Position numbers and translations under genes: made by a program
Notes under the pieces: generated by a model
Seen by the model: only the letters and a program-made list of their open reading frames with translations
Databases searched by the model: none
Told to the model about the DNA's origin: nothing
Source of the DNA: Pseudomonas sp. QS1027
GTDB lineage: Bacteria; Pseudomonadota; Gammaproteobacteria; Pseudomonadales; Pseudomonadaceae
Assembly (NCBI RefSeq): GCF_002814235.1
Contig: NZ_PHSU01000030.1
Span: forward strand, 124,001 to 188,000
Direction: 5' to 3'
Length of the DNA: 64,000 bases
Shown: one piece after another, positions 25,887 to 34,880 of the stretch
Layout: the number at the start of each line of letters is the position of its first letter
How positions within the stretch are numbered: position 1 is the stretch's first letter

Positions 25887-28540
25887 CAAAATACCCCTCC
25901 GTTCGCAAAGTAGTTATGGGCTTCACCGGATTCACGGTCTTCGGAGAAGTAGTAGGCAAAGCGTTCGAAATCTTCCGGTTTGACCCCATCGAAGCAGGCT
26001 GGCAATGGCGGCGGGAAGCCGATGTCCTCGCCAACGGCACGGCGCAGGGCACTGAAAATCTCTTCGCGGAACTCGAAATAGAGGCGGTAGGACGGGGTCT
26101 TGTAGGCGTGAATCGGTTTGAAATCGATGACCCGGGAGCCCTGTTTTATTTCATGGATACGCTGATACAAACGATCAGCCACCGGCCCGCTGAAGAACTC
26201 ACGGACCGCCGGGCTTTCCAGCAAAATCTGCGGGTTGAGCAGCGCCGGCAGCACGATGTTTTTGGGCACATAGTCTTTGATCGAGTAATCCCAGGCCTGT
26301 TGTGACTGCACAGGCGTGGTGTCACGCAGCGTTGGCGTTTGCTCTTCGACGTCGGGGCGTACGTCCTTCATGATGATGATTCCGTCCTGCCCATAGGCGT
26401 TGCCGGTAATCACCTCATCGAGAATGGTATCCACCCGACGGCTGTTGATCTCGATACGCGAATCATGGGCGTAGACCGGCTTGCCGCCCCAGGCGATCAC
26501 CCGAATGCCGAAATCCCAGTCATCGGAGAGGTGTTCGACAAAGCGGCCGTTGTTCAACTGGTAGAAAATCTCGATGCCGCCGACTTTGTCGTAGAGGCCC
26601 CGTTCGACGGCAAACCCCTTGCCGTCCGGAAAGCCGCCAAACAGTGAAAACGACATCTCGCGGCAGCGCAGGGTCTTCTGGATCTCGTTGAGCAGGTTCG
26701 GTCGTTGGCGAAAGGACGCTTCGTTGTAATAGTAATTACAGGTGCCCAGATCGCCGTTTTCCTCGACCATTTTTTCAATCAGCGCGTGCAACCAGTAAGG
26801 GTCCACGGTGCAGTCCGCATCGGCGGAAGCAATGTAGTGCTTGTTTTCGACACCCAGGCGGATATCGCGCTGTTTTGAACGCAAAGAGGCATAATCCATG
26901 CCGCGTTTTCTGGCGGACGAAACACCCTGGATGGTCTCCCGGATAACGTGAATATCCAGGGATGGATTTTCAGCCTTGAAGGCGTTGATTTTCTCCACTG
27001 AGTCATCCGTGGAATTGTTATCCACGAAGATCAGTTCATAGGTGGCGTGAGTGATCAGGCCACCCTGGGTTTTCTGATTGAACAGCGAGTCCAATACACT
27101 ATCAATGCGGTCACTTTCGTTATAAACCGGCAGCACGACCGACACAAAGACAGCCTCACGCATATTTCCTCCAGTAGGACTCAAGTCCAGCATGCCAATC
27201 ACGTTATTGGAGAGCACCTGCTGACCAATGGAGAAGTTTTTATCAGCCACCTCTGCCATCAGCGCCTTGTTATTCAGTAACTGATAGACCTCGTCAATAA
27301 AAGCATCATCAGGCAGGCCATCCTGCGCTTCCGATATAGACATGACCGGCGCTTCAAAGCCGTGCTGGCCATAGACCTCCTGATAATATTCGTAGCGGGT
27401 CGTGATGTAGCAGCGTTGGCTGCTGATCGCCTCCCCCACGGGATTGCCGTAGCTGTCATATCCCCAGGAAGTGAGAAAGGAAACCAGGTCACAGGAGTAA
27501 TACAAGTCCTCAATGGTCGTGGACTTCTCCTTCGTCGGCATATAGTCATGGGGCAACGCCCCGACAAACTTGATAAAGGCCTCGACCTGTAGTTCCCTGG
27601 CCAGCTTATTCAATGCTTCAAAGTAACCGGGATGTTCATGGGGATCGCCAGCGACCGCGAGATACACCCTTCGACGGCTACCGTTACGAGCAAAAAGCGC
27701 GTTCAGCCGGTGGACCAGGTAGATATCCCTGTCCTGTCGTTTTTGCGGAATGATACGGGTCGTGCGGGCAATCAGGACATCGCTGGCGCGGATATCCAGG
27801 CTCTCCTTGATGTTCGTACAGGTCCCCTGCCCGCTGAAGTCATAGGTGTTCTTCCTGACCTTGACGTCGACGGCGTGATCGCACCATTCCTCGAGTTTGT
27901 GCTTCAGATGATGATTGAGGGTCACATAGGTGATGTAGCGGGATTGAACCGGCTTGACGGCGTGGGGGTACGGCTCCGGGCCGTATTTCATCACGGTCTT
28001 TTCACTGTTCCACATCAGGTCATGATCGCGCCAGATGACGAAATTCCCCATGCCATGCTTTTCCCCATAGGCTTCGATGGCCAGGTACAAGGCTTGGGTA
28101 TAAATGATGTTTTCCGGCAGCGTGCCGTTTTCAACAATCACATAACGAATGTTCAGGGTTTCCCAGAACTCAACCATTCGCTGGGCCAGTGCCTGTGACG
28201 ACTCGCGAATGGCGATTAGAAGCTGTTCCTGTTCTTGCACAGAAGCCGAAGTCTTTTGACCGATCAACACACTGTGGGAGTGCTCTATGAAATCCCGGCT
28301 GTAATGCGGGACAGTCTCTATGTCTTCGATACGAACCAGGGTAAACACCCCTTGATAGGTGTTTTTTTCGTGATCATAAGGCTTGTTGAAATTGCCTTTG
28401 TCGATCTTGATGTCATAGCCCAGGTCAAGATAGGAAGTAATCTCACTCTGCTCAAGGCACTTGGCCATCTTTAACGCTTCGACCGTAATGCCCGATACCG
28501 CGACAGCATCAAATGATATAAATATGGCTCCAGCATGCAT
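25886..28540 (-). CDS. Dual-domain glycosyltransferase (GT4-like + GT2)
   Basis: An 884-residue fusion. The N-terminal half (about 1-450) has GT-B features: SDVLIARTTRIIPQKRQDRD, VYLAVAGDPHEHPGYFEAL, VSFLTSWGYDSYGNPVGEA with the nucleotide-sugar region. The C-terminal part from residue 460 is GT-A family 2: VSVVLPVYNESDRIDSVL, IFVDNNSTDDS, metal site ADAD (SADADCTVDPYW) and SDDWDFG as base region, ending in a 150-residue tail. First gene of the operon. ATG at 28540 is preceded by GAGGGG; upstream in-frame starts are poorly spaced. An internal ATG at 27163 (residue 460) has its own GGAGGA, suggesting fusion of two genes or a second product. Two sugar transfers on one polypeptide are inferred. 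Confidence 0.8.
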   Translation of the reverse strand: MHAGAIFISFDAVAVSGITVEALKMAKCLEQSEITSYLDLGYDIKIDKGNFNKPYDHEKNTYQGVFTLVRIEDIETVPHYSRDFIEHSHSVLIGQKTSASVQEQEQLLIAIRESSQALAQRMVEFWETLNIRYVIVENGTLPENIIYTQALYLAIEAYGEKHGMGNFVIWRDHDLMWNSEKTVMKYGPEPYPHAVKPVQSRYITYVTLNHHLKHKLEEWCDHAVDVKVRKNTYDFSGQGTCTNIKESLDIRASDVLIARTTRIIPQKRQDRDIYLVHRLNALFARNGSRRRVYLAVAGDPHEHPGYFEALNKLARELQVEAFIKFVGALPHDYMPTKEKSTTIEDLYYSCDLVSFLTSWGYDSYGNPVGEAISSQRCYITTRYEYYQEVYGQHGFEAPVMSISEAQDGLPDDAFIDEVYQLLNNKALMAEVADKNFSIGQQVLSNNVIGMLDLSPTGGNMREAVFVSVVLPVYNESDRIDSVLDSLFNQKTQGGLITHATYELIFVDNNSTDDSVEKINAFKAENPSLDIHVIRETIQGVSSARKRGMDYASLRSKQRDIRLGVENKHYIASADADCTVDPYWLHALIEKMVEENGDLGTCNYYYNEASFRQRPNLLNEIQKTLRCREMSFSLFGGFPDGKGFAVERGLYDKVGGIEIFYQLNNGRFVEHLSDDWDFGIRVIAWGGKPVYAHDSRIEINSRRVDTILDEVITGNAYGQDGIIIMKDVRPDVEEQTPTLRDTTPVQSQQAWDYSIKDYVPKNIVLPALLNPQILLESPAVREFFSGPVADRLYQRIHEIKQGSRVIDFKPIHAYKTPSYRLYFEFREEIFSALRRAVGEDIGFPPPLPACFDGVKPEDFERFAYYFSEDRESGEAHNYFANGGVF

Positions 28541-28663
28541 GCTCATACCCCTCAAACCAATAGGAAGTCATTGATTACCACGCACTCGAAACTGCTAGCC
28601 TTAGATCATGCTTTTATCCGTTTTTTGTTTTATGAGAGCGCCATAAGTGGCCTCTCGAAATTA

Positions 28664-28713
28664 AAATACTCGTCTGTACGAGTTGAATCAACAACTCATA
28701 CAGACGAGTATTT
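28664..28713. promoter_or_regulatory. Nested palindrome, paired TetR-type operator candidate
   Basis: Two 22-bp arms (28664-28685 and 28692-28713) are inverted repeats with one mismatch and a 6-nt spacer. Each arm is itself a palindrome: ACTCGT-CTGT-ACGAGT in the left and ACTCAT-ACAG-ACGAGT in the right. Sixteen-base palindromes of this form are typical TetR-family operators. It lies 124 bp before the glycosyltransferase start and about 220 bp before tkt, in a divergent intergenic region with no other gene. A long RNA hairpin is the alternative reading. No TetR gene is in the window. Confidence 0.6.
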
Positions 28714-28932
28714 GGTTTTATTTATTCATGACCCGGGAAAGGGGGACAGGGTATTTCCAATCTCCAGGACAACACCGGCATCCGCGCAAAAGACCGCCTG
28801 TCACGAGGCCCCTGCCCTCCCCGTAATGGCCCAACGGGCCTGAAATAAATGAAACCCTTCGGCACCCGGTTGATCCACTGATAAGCGATCTACAGTTACC
28901 CCCTCTATTCCTCACCTTATCGAGAGACCCTC

Positions 28933-30984
28933 ATGACCAGCGAACTCGACCAGCAATGCATCGACACTCTGCGTTTCCTCTCGGTGGACATGGTGCAAAA
29001 AGCCGACAGCGGCCATCCCGGTTTGCCCCTCGGCGCCGCGCCGATGGCCTATGTGTTGTGGACCCGCTGGCTCAGGTTCAACCCGCACAACCCACAATGG
29101 CCTGACCGCGATCGTTTCGTGCTCAGCGCCGGGCACGGTTCGGCACTGCTCTACAGCCTGCTGCACCTCAGCGGCTACGAGCTGACGCTGGACGACATCA
29201 AGCAGTTCCGCCAATGGGGCAGCAAGACACCGGGACATCCCGAGCGCGGGCACACGCCCGGCGTGGAAACCACCACCGGGCCGCTGGGCCAGGGCCTGGC
29301 CAACGCGGTCGGCATGGCGATGGCCGAGGCGCAACTGGCGGCGACCTACAACCGTCCCGGTCACACGGTCGTCGATCACCATACCTACGCGCTTGTCGGC
29401 GATGGCGACCTGATGGAGGGCGTGGCCAGCGAGGCCGCCTCACTCGCCGGCCACCTGGGGCTGAGCAAGCTCACCTGCCTCTACGACGACAACGCCGTCA
29501 CCCTCGCCGCCGGCACCGCCATGACGTTCTCGGAAAATCGCGCGGCGCGCTTCGAGGCCTACGGCTGGCACACGGTGTCGGTGGAGGATGGCAACGATCT
29601 CGTCGCAATAGAGACCGCCTTGCAGGCGGCTCGGGAACAAACGACGCGGCCGTCGTTGATTCTGGTACGTACCCATATCGGCTACGGCTCACCCGAGCAA
29701 GACACTTTCAAAGCCCATGGCTCGCCCCTCGGCGTGGACGCCGTGCGCAAGACCAAGGAAAAACTCGGCTGGCCCACCGAACCGGACTTCCTGGTACCCG
29801 ACGCCGCCTTGGCGCACTTTCGCCATGCCGTGGAACGCGGGGCACGTAATGAAGCCGACTGGCGTGCGCGCATGGACGCCTACACCCAGGCCTTTGCAGA
29901 ACTCTCCCATGAACTGCAGCAGCGTCTGAGCGGTGAACTGCCGCCAGGCTGGGAGGCGGACATTCCAGTGTTTCCCACCGATGCCAAGGGCCTGGCCACA
30001 CGCGACGCCGGCGCCAAGGTGATGAACGCCATCGCGCCACGGCTGCCGGCGCTGATCGGAGGTTCCGCCGACCTCGACCCCTCGACGAAAACAGCGCTCA
30101 AGGGCCTCGGTGACTTCAACCCGGCGCCAATGTCGGGCACGGATCAACAAGGCTCCGACGCCAGCGGCTGGAGCCAGGTCGGTCGCAACCTGCACTTCGG
30201 TGTACGCGAGCACGCGATGGGCGCCATCGTCAACGGCCTGGCCGCCCATGGCGGTTACATCGCCTATGGCGCGACCTTCCTGGTCTTCTCCGACTACATG
30301 CGCCCGCCCGTGCGCCTGGCGGCACTGATGGGCCTGCACGTGGTGCATGTGTTCACCCACGACAGCCTGGCCCTCGGCGAGGACGGCCCGACCCATCAGC
30401 CGGTCGAACACCTGGCGAGCCTGCGCGCCATCCCGAACCTGCTGTTGATCCGCCCCGCCGACGCCAATGAAACCGCAGTGGCCTGGCAGGTTGCCATGAC
30501 CACCCGTGACCGCCCTGTCCTGCTGGTCCTGACCCGGCAAGCGTTGCCCACCCTGGACCGCAACCGCTACGCCGCGGCCGATGGGTTACGGCGCGGCGCC
30601 TATGTGCTGAACGACAAGGCGAGCCGCGAACCCGAACTGATCCTGATCGCCAGCGGCTCGGAAGTCGCCTTGATCCTGGCGGCGGGCGAACGCCTGGAGG
30701 GTGAAGGCATCGCCGTGCGTTGTGTCTCGATGCCGAGTTGGGAGTTGTTCGAGGCCCTGCCCCAGGCCGAGCGCGACGCCGTACTGCCGCCTTCGGTCGG
30801 CGCGCGGCTGGCGGTCGAATTGGGCGTGCGGCAAGGCTGGGAGCGCTATATTGGTAGTAATGGCGACATGTTAGGGGTGGAACGTTTCGGCGCCTCGGCA
30901 CCGGCCGATGTCCTGCTGCGCGAATACGGCTTCACCCTCGACAATGTCTGCGCCCGTGCCAAGGCGCTACTGGCACGGCCGTAA
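28933..30984 (+). CDS. tkt: Transketolase
   Basis: A 683-residue thiamine diphosphate enzyme that moves two-carbon units between sugar phosphates in the pentose phosphate pathway. The N-terminal ThDP domain has GHPGLPLGAAPMAY and GDGDLMEGVASEAASLAG; the middle Pyr domain has REHAMGAIVNGLAAHGGY and THDSLALGEDGPTHQPVEH; a C-terminal domain follows. Length is slightly above the usual 665. It stands apart from other central-carbon genes, so it may be a second copy that supplies sugar phosphates for a local pathway; that is inference. A short gene follows 34 bp later. Confidence 0.93.
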   Translation: MTSELDQQCIDTLRFLSVDMVQKADSGHPGLPLGAAPMAYVLWTRWLRFNPHNPQWPDRDRFVLSAGHGSALLYSLLHLSGYELTLDDIKQFRQWGSKTPGHPERGHTPGVETTTGPLGQGLANAVGMAMAEAQLAATYNRPGHTVVDHHTYALVGDGDLMEGVASEAASLAGHLGLSKLTCLYDDNAVTLAAGTAMTFSENRAARFEAYGWHTVSVEDGNDLVAIETALQAAREQTTRPSLILVRTHIGYGSPEQDTFKAHGSPLGVDAVRKTKEKLGWPTEPDFLVPDAALAHFRHAVERGARNEADWRARMDAYTQAFAELSHELQQRLSGELPPGWEADIPVFPTDAKGLATRDAGAKVMNAIAPRLPALIGGSADLDPSTKTALKGLGDFNPAPMSGTDQQGSDASGWSQVGRNLHFGVREHAMGAIVNGLAAHGGYIAYGATFLVFSDYMRPPVRLAALMGLHVVHVFTHDSLALGEDGPTHQPVEHLASLRAIPNLLLIRPADANETAVAWQVAMTTRDRPVLLVLTRQALPTLDRNRYAAADGLRRGAYVLNDKASREPELILIASGSEVALILAAGERLEGEGIAVRCVSMPSWELFEALPQAERDAVLPPSVGARLAVELGVRQGWERYIGSNGDMLGVERFGASAPADVLLREYGFTLDNVCARAKALLARP

Positions 30985-31018
30985 TCAGCAGGAACAACCC
31001 CGTAAAAGAGGCTCGATC

Positions 31019-31252
31019 GTGAACAAACAAGACACCGCCTTCTACAGTCTCCTGAATGAAATCGCCCAGGGCAAAAGTGAGATCAGGGATCCTGCCGAGG
31101 TCGATACGCTGGAACGCTTGATCAGCTTCAACTACGCGCAAGCGGTGGCCGACGTCAGCCATCCGCAGTTGGCTTACAGCGCTGCTCAAATGACACCCAT
31201 GGGAAGGGCTTTCCTGGCGGAATGCAAAGCAGCAGCGCATCCCGTCAGGTAA
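31019..31252 (+). CDS. Hypothetical 77-residue protein
   Basis: Starts at a GTG at 31019 with GAGG 8 nt upstream (MNKQDTAFYSLLNEIAQGKSE). Helical, acidic, with no membrane segment or signal. It probably shares the tkt transcript. Family not recognised. Confidence 0.5.
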   Translation: MNKQDTAFYSLLNEIAQGKSEIRDPAEVDTLERLISFNYAQAVADVSHPQLAYSAAQMTPMGRAFLAECKAAAHPVR

Positions 31253-31436
31253 AGGCTCTTACAGCCAACCCCTCCCCCCTTCGTCTCGATCCGAACCGGT
31301 GCTCACAGGCACTGGTCTCGGACGAGCTTGCATTACAACTTTGTCATTGTTTTGTTCGTCGGCTGTTTGAGTGGCCTCGTTATTGTGAACCCACTGCCAG
31401 ACAACAGGCAGCCCACTCAGACAGAGAGACAATGCC

Positions 31437-31691
31437 ATGAAACTTCTTATGCTCGGATTCGCCGCCCTCCTCGCCACCGGTTCAGCCTTCGCCAGCACCA
31501 CCGACAGTCCAGCGGCGATTCATGACAAGGCTGGTTTTTTCGTCCAGATGGACGTGGCGAAAGTCCTGTCCACCACCGACCTCTCGGATCAATGCGGTGT
31601 GATTCCGGCGAAGTTCGATTACCTGGATCACCAGGGTCGCGAACATGTGTTGGACTATCAGGTTCAAGGGAACTGCTCGAACGAAAACTGA
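31437..31691 (+). CDS. DUF2790 periplasmic small protein
   Basis: An 84-residue Pseudomonas-type DUF2790 protein: signal peptide MKLLMLGFAALLATGSAFA, then VAKVLSTTDLSDQCGVIPAKF and YLDHQGREHVLDYQ, with two Cys. These proteins often lie beside metal-responsive (CopRS-like) regulators and are thought to be periplasmic; function is unproven. It is followed 145 bp later by a response regulator on the same strand. Confidence 0.75.
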   Translation: MKLLMLGFAALLATGSAFASTTDSPAAIHDKAGFFVQMDVAKVLSTTDLSDQCGVIPAKFDYLDHQGREHVLDYQVQGNCSNEN

Positions 31692-31836
31692 TGGGGAGTT
31701 TGACCAACATGACTGACAAGGAGCAGGGGCCATACGCGGTATCAGCTGATGATCGGGCTATACTCGCGCCACCTGCTCGCGGCGTTCTGGTCCGCTTTCG
31801 TGAGTCGAATATCGAAACTGAACCAAGGTAATACCC

Positions 31837-32508
31837 ATGAATATCCTGGTAGTGGAAGACGAACCCAAGGCGGGTAACTATTTGCTCAATGGCCTGCAGG
31901 AGCAAGGTTACTCCGTCAGCCTGGCCCGCGATGGCGTGGACGGTTTGCACCAGGCCCTGGAAACGTCCTTCGACGTCATCGTGCTGGACGTGATGATGCC
32001 GAAGATGGACGGCTGGGAAGTGCTGCGCCGCCTGCGCAAGGAGGCCGACACGCCGGTCCTGTTCCTGACCGCACGGGACGATATCGCCGACCGTATCAAA
32101 GGCCTGGAGCTGGGTGCCGACGACTACCTGATCAAGCCCTTCTCTTTCGCCGAGCTGGTCGCCCGCCTGCGCACGCTGACCCGACGCGGTCCGACCCGGG
32201 AAGAAGAGCAACTGCAGATCGACGACCTGCAGATCGATGTCATCAAACGCCGCGTCACCCGCGCCGGCGTGCGAGTAACGCTGACCAACAAGGAGTTTGC
32301 CCTGCTCCACCTGTTTGCCACGCATCAGGGCCAGGTGCTTTCTCGCTCACTGATCGCCTCCCGCGTCTGGGACATGAATTTTGACAGTGACACCAACGTG
32401 GTGGACGTGGCAGTGCGCCGCCTGCGCCTGAAAATCGACGATCCTTTCCAGCTCAAGCTGATCCACAGCGTGCGTGGCATTGGCTACCGCTTCGATACAC
32501 AACCATGA
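31837..32508 (+). CDS. OmpR-family response regulator, heavy-metal type
   Basis: A 223-residue regulator. The receiver has Glu7/Asp8, phospho-acceptor Asp51 (VIVLDVMMPKMDG), Thr78 region (FLTARD) and Lys100 (LIKPF). The C-terminal winged helix ends VRRLRLKIDDPFQ...RGIGYRF. Sequence style is CopR/CusR/IrlR. Overlaps the sensor kinase start by 4 bp. Likely senses copper or another metal through its partner; the metal is not evident from sequence. Confidence 0.88.
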   Translation: MNILVVEDEPKAGNYLLNGLQEQGYSVSLARDGVDGLHQALETSFDVIVLDVMMPKMDGWEVLRRLRKEADTPVLFLTARDDIADRIKGLELGADDYLIKPFSFAELVARLRTLTRRGPTREEEQLQIDDLQIDVIKRRVTRAGVRVTLTNKEFALLHLFATHQGQVLSRSLIASRVWDMNFDSDTNVVDVAVRRLRLKIDDPFQLKLIHSVRGIGYRFDTQP

Positions 32509-33893
32509 AGCGTCGTCATTATTCCCTGACGCTGCGCCTGGCCGTGGTATTTGCCTTGCTGGCCTTTGCCCTGCTGGCGACCATGGGGGTCGAGCTGTAC
32601 CGCGAACTGGAGAGCGAGCTGATACACCGTGACGAAGCCGCCCTCGTCTTCCGCGTCAATCAGTTACGTAACCTGCTCAATGACAGCAATACCCGGGATC
32701 TGATCAGGACCAAGCCCGCGCTGTTTCAGAACATGATGGGCAATCGTGAATCCGTACTCAGTATCGGTGCTCCAGGGGGGCCTCCATTACTCGTGGTCAA
32801 CCCCGGAAATCTTGATATTCCCCAGTTGGTTCCGGTCGCGATGGAGCAGACCCTGGAGCTGAGCGATGTCCATAAAGTGGCGGAAGTCGATGGTGCGCCG
32901 TTCGCCGCGGTGTCTGCGAGTATCGACTCGGGCAAGCTGCAATTGACCATTGGCCGCTTGATGACCGAACGTACCGCGGTGCTGGCCAGCTACCGTCTCA
33001 GTGTCTATATCCTCGCCAGCCTGGCGGCGATTGTCCTGGCCCTGGCTGGCTGGCTGATGGTTTACCGTGGTTTGCTGCCGTTGAGGCGCCTGGCGCAGCA
33101 CGCCCATGGTATCGGTATCGGCAACCTGACTGAACGACTCGACAGCCAGGGTGCCCCGAAGGAGCTGTTACCGATGATCGACTCTTTCAATACCATGCTC
33201 GAGCGCCTGGGCAAGGGCTTTGAGCAACTGGCCCAGGTTTCCACGGACATGGCCCATGAACTGCGCACCCCCATCAACAACCTGCTGGGTGAAACCCAGG
33301 TCGCCATGCAGCAGGACCGCAGCGTTGAACATTATCAGCAGCTACTGGCCTCCAATGTAGAAGAGCTGGAACGCTTGGCGCGCATGCTCGACAACATGCT
33401 CTTCCTCGCGCGCACCGACCCCAGCAGTGCCCGCCAGCAGCGCGAGGAGTTGGACGCCGCTGAAGAAGTGGAACGCATGGCTGACTATTTTGAAGGTCTG
33501 GCGGCCGATGCCGACATCACCATCCGTGCAGAGGGCGAAGGGATTATCTGGGCTGAGCCCGTCCTGCTGCGCCGCGCCCTGGCGAATCTGTGTGCCAACG
33601 CGATCAAGTACGGAGCGCCGCATTCCGAACTGTTGATCCAGGCCATACCGGCCGCAACCGGTATCCATCTGCGTGTGCACAACCACGGCCCAACCATCCC
33701 GGCGGAACATCTGCCAAGACTGTTCGAGCGTTTCTACCGGGTTGATCAATCGCGTGAGCGCTCGGCCCATTCCAACGGTTTGGGCCTGTCGATCGTAGCG
33801 ACCATCATGCAACTGCACAGCGGTCTCTACCAAGTCACCAGCAAGGATGGCCTGACCTGCTTCGAGCTGTTCTTCCCGATGCGCGAGCAATAA
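32505..33893 (+). CDS. Sensor histidine kinase, heavy-metal type
   Basis: A 462-residue membrane kinase: helix 1 about 10-32, periplasmic sensor about 33-163, helix 2 about 165-187, HAMP about 188-240, phospho-acceptor His251 in STDMAHELRTPINNL, then N box (LRRALANLCANAIKYG), and G box (NGLGLSIV). The CusS/CopS-like layout fits the preceding regulator, with which it is translationally coupled. Few periplasmic His or Met residues are visible, so the signal is uncertain. Confidence 0.88.
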   Translation: MKRRHYSLTLRLAVVFALLAFALLATMGVELYRELESELIHRDEAALVFRVNQLRNLLNDSNTRDLIRTKPALFQNMMGNRESVLSIGAPGGPPLLVVNPGNLDIPQLVPVAMEQTLELSDVHKVAEVDGAPFAAVSASIDSGKLQLTIGRLMTERTAVLASYRLSVYILASLAAIVLALAGWLMVYRGLLPLRRLAQHAHGIGIGNLTERLDSQGAPKELLPMIDSFNTMLERLGKGFEQLAQVSTDMAHELRTPINNLLGETQVAMQQDRSVEHYQQLLASNVEELERLARMLDNMLFLARTDPSSARQQREELDAAEEVERMADYFEGLAADADITIRAEGEGIIWAEPVLLRRALANLCANAIKYGAPHSELLIQAIPAATGIHLRVHNHGPTIPAEHLPRLFERFYRVDQSRERSAHSNGLGLSIVATIMQLHSGLYQVTSKDGLTCFELFFPMREQ

Positions 33894-34046
33894 ATCGGCG
33901 GGAGTCGATCACCCTTCATTTCGCCCTTGGCGACTTTGGCGCCCGACTTCAGCCTTCTCTAAAATCCGCGCTACGCTAAGTCTGCGGTCGCCATGATTTC
34001 TCCGGGCATTTCCGGGAGCTGCCTGCCGTACTTGAGAGATCAAGTC

Positions 34047-34817
34047 ATGAGCCAGATCACATGCGTAGCCCATAAAACTCGTACCCAGGCGCTTGCCAGG
34101 CTCTGTCTGGCGGCGTGCCTGCTGCTGAGCTATCACGCGTGGGCTGCCCCGTTACCAATCGACCTGTTTATCATCGACGCCCCTCCGCTGACGCTTGTCG
34201 ACGACGCCAAGGGTCATGGCATCCTCGGAGATGCCGCGCTGATGGCCATTGCCAAAGCCGGCTATGCCGCTCATATACAGGTGCTGCCTTGGGCCAGATC
34301 GCAAAAATACGTCAGTGAGAAGCAGGACCTCTTGATTGCCCCCTTGTCACGTACGCCCGAGCGCGAAGATCACTTCACCTGGATCGCGCCCATCATGAGC
34401 ATGGGCCGCGCTTTTTTCAGCCTTGAGCACCGGGTGAGCAGTTTCGCCGAAGCCAAGAGGATCTACCATGTGATCGGTGTAGGCCTGGGCAGCGCACAAG
34501 AGGAAATCCTCCGCGCCCAAGGTTTCAGCGACAAACAGATCCACCCGTTGACCATTGGTGAAAATCCCGCGCAAATGCTTTTGAAAGGTCGTATCGATGC
34601 CTGGTTCAACGGCGTCCCCGAGAGCCAGTACATCTGGTCCAGGGTATCTAGCCGTAAGCTGCTTATGAGCCCCGCCCTGAGCACGATAGACCTCTATCTG
34701 GCCTGCTCGAAGCAATGCTCCGCCGAACAGGTCCACGCCTTGCGCGAAGCGATTGAAGCGCTGCGCCGTGACGGGACTCTGGCACGGATACAAAAGGAGT
34801 ACCTGTCGCAACAGTGA
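34047..34817 (+). CDS. Periplasmic solute-binding protein family 3
   Basis: A 256-residue amino-acid-type solute-binding protein (SBP_bac_3) with a signal peptide ending near LLSYHAWAAP. Segments IDAPPLTLVDDAKGHGILGD, HIQVLPWARSQKYV and KGRIDAWFNGVPESQYIW fit the family. ATG at 34047 follows GAGAGA. There is no transporter gene nearby, so it could feed a receptor or a distant permease. Ligand unknown. A weak hairpin AAGGG-TAAC-CCCTT follows at about 34828. Confidence 0.75.
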   Translation: MSQITCVAHKTRTQALARLCLAACLLLSYHAWAAPLPIDLFIIDAPPLTLVDDAKGHGILGDAALMAIAKAGYAAHIQVLPWARSQKYVSEKQDLLIAPLSRTPEREDHFTWIAPIMSMGRAFFSLEHRVSSFAEAKRIYHVIGVGLGSAQEEILRAQGFSDKQIHPLTIGENPAQMLLKGRIDAWFNGVPESQYIWSRVSSRKLLMSPALSTIDLYLACSKQCSAEQVHALREAIEALRRDGTLARIQKEYLSQQ

Positions 34818-34880
34818 ATCGCGAAGGGTAACCCCTTTTGTACGTACCATCTTCCCCACCGCTCACGGCATTCACTCAAC

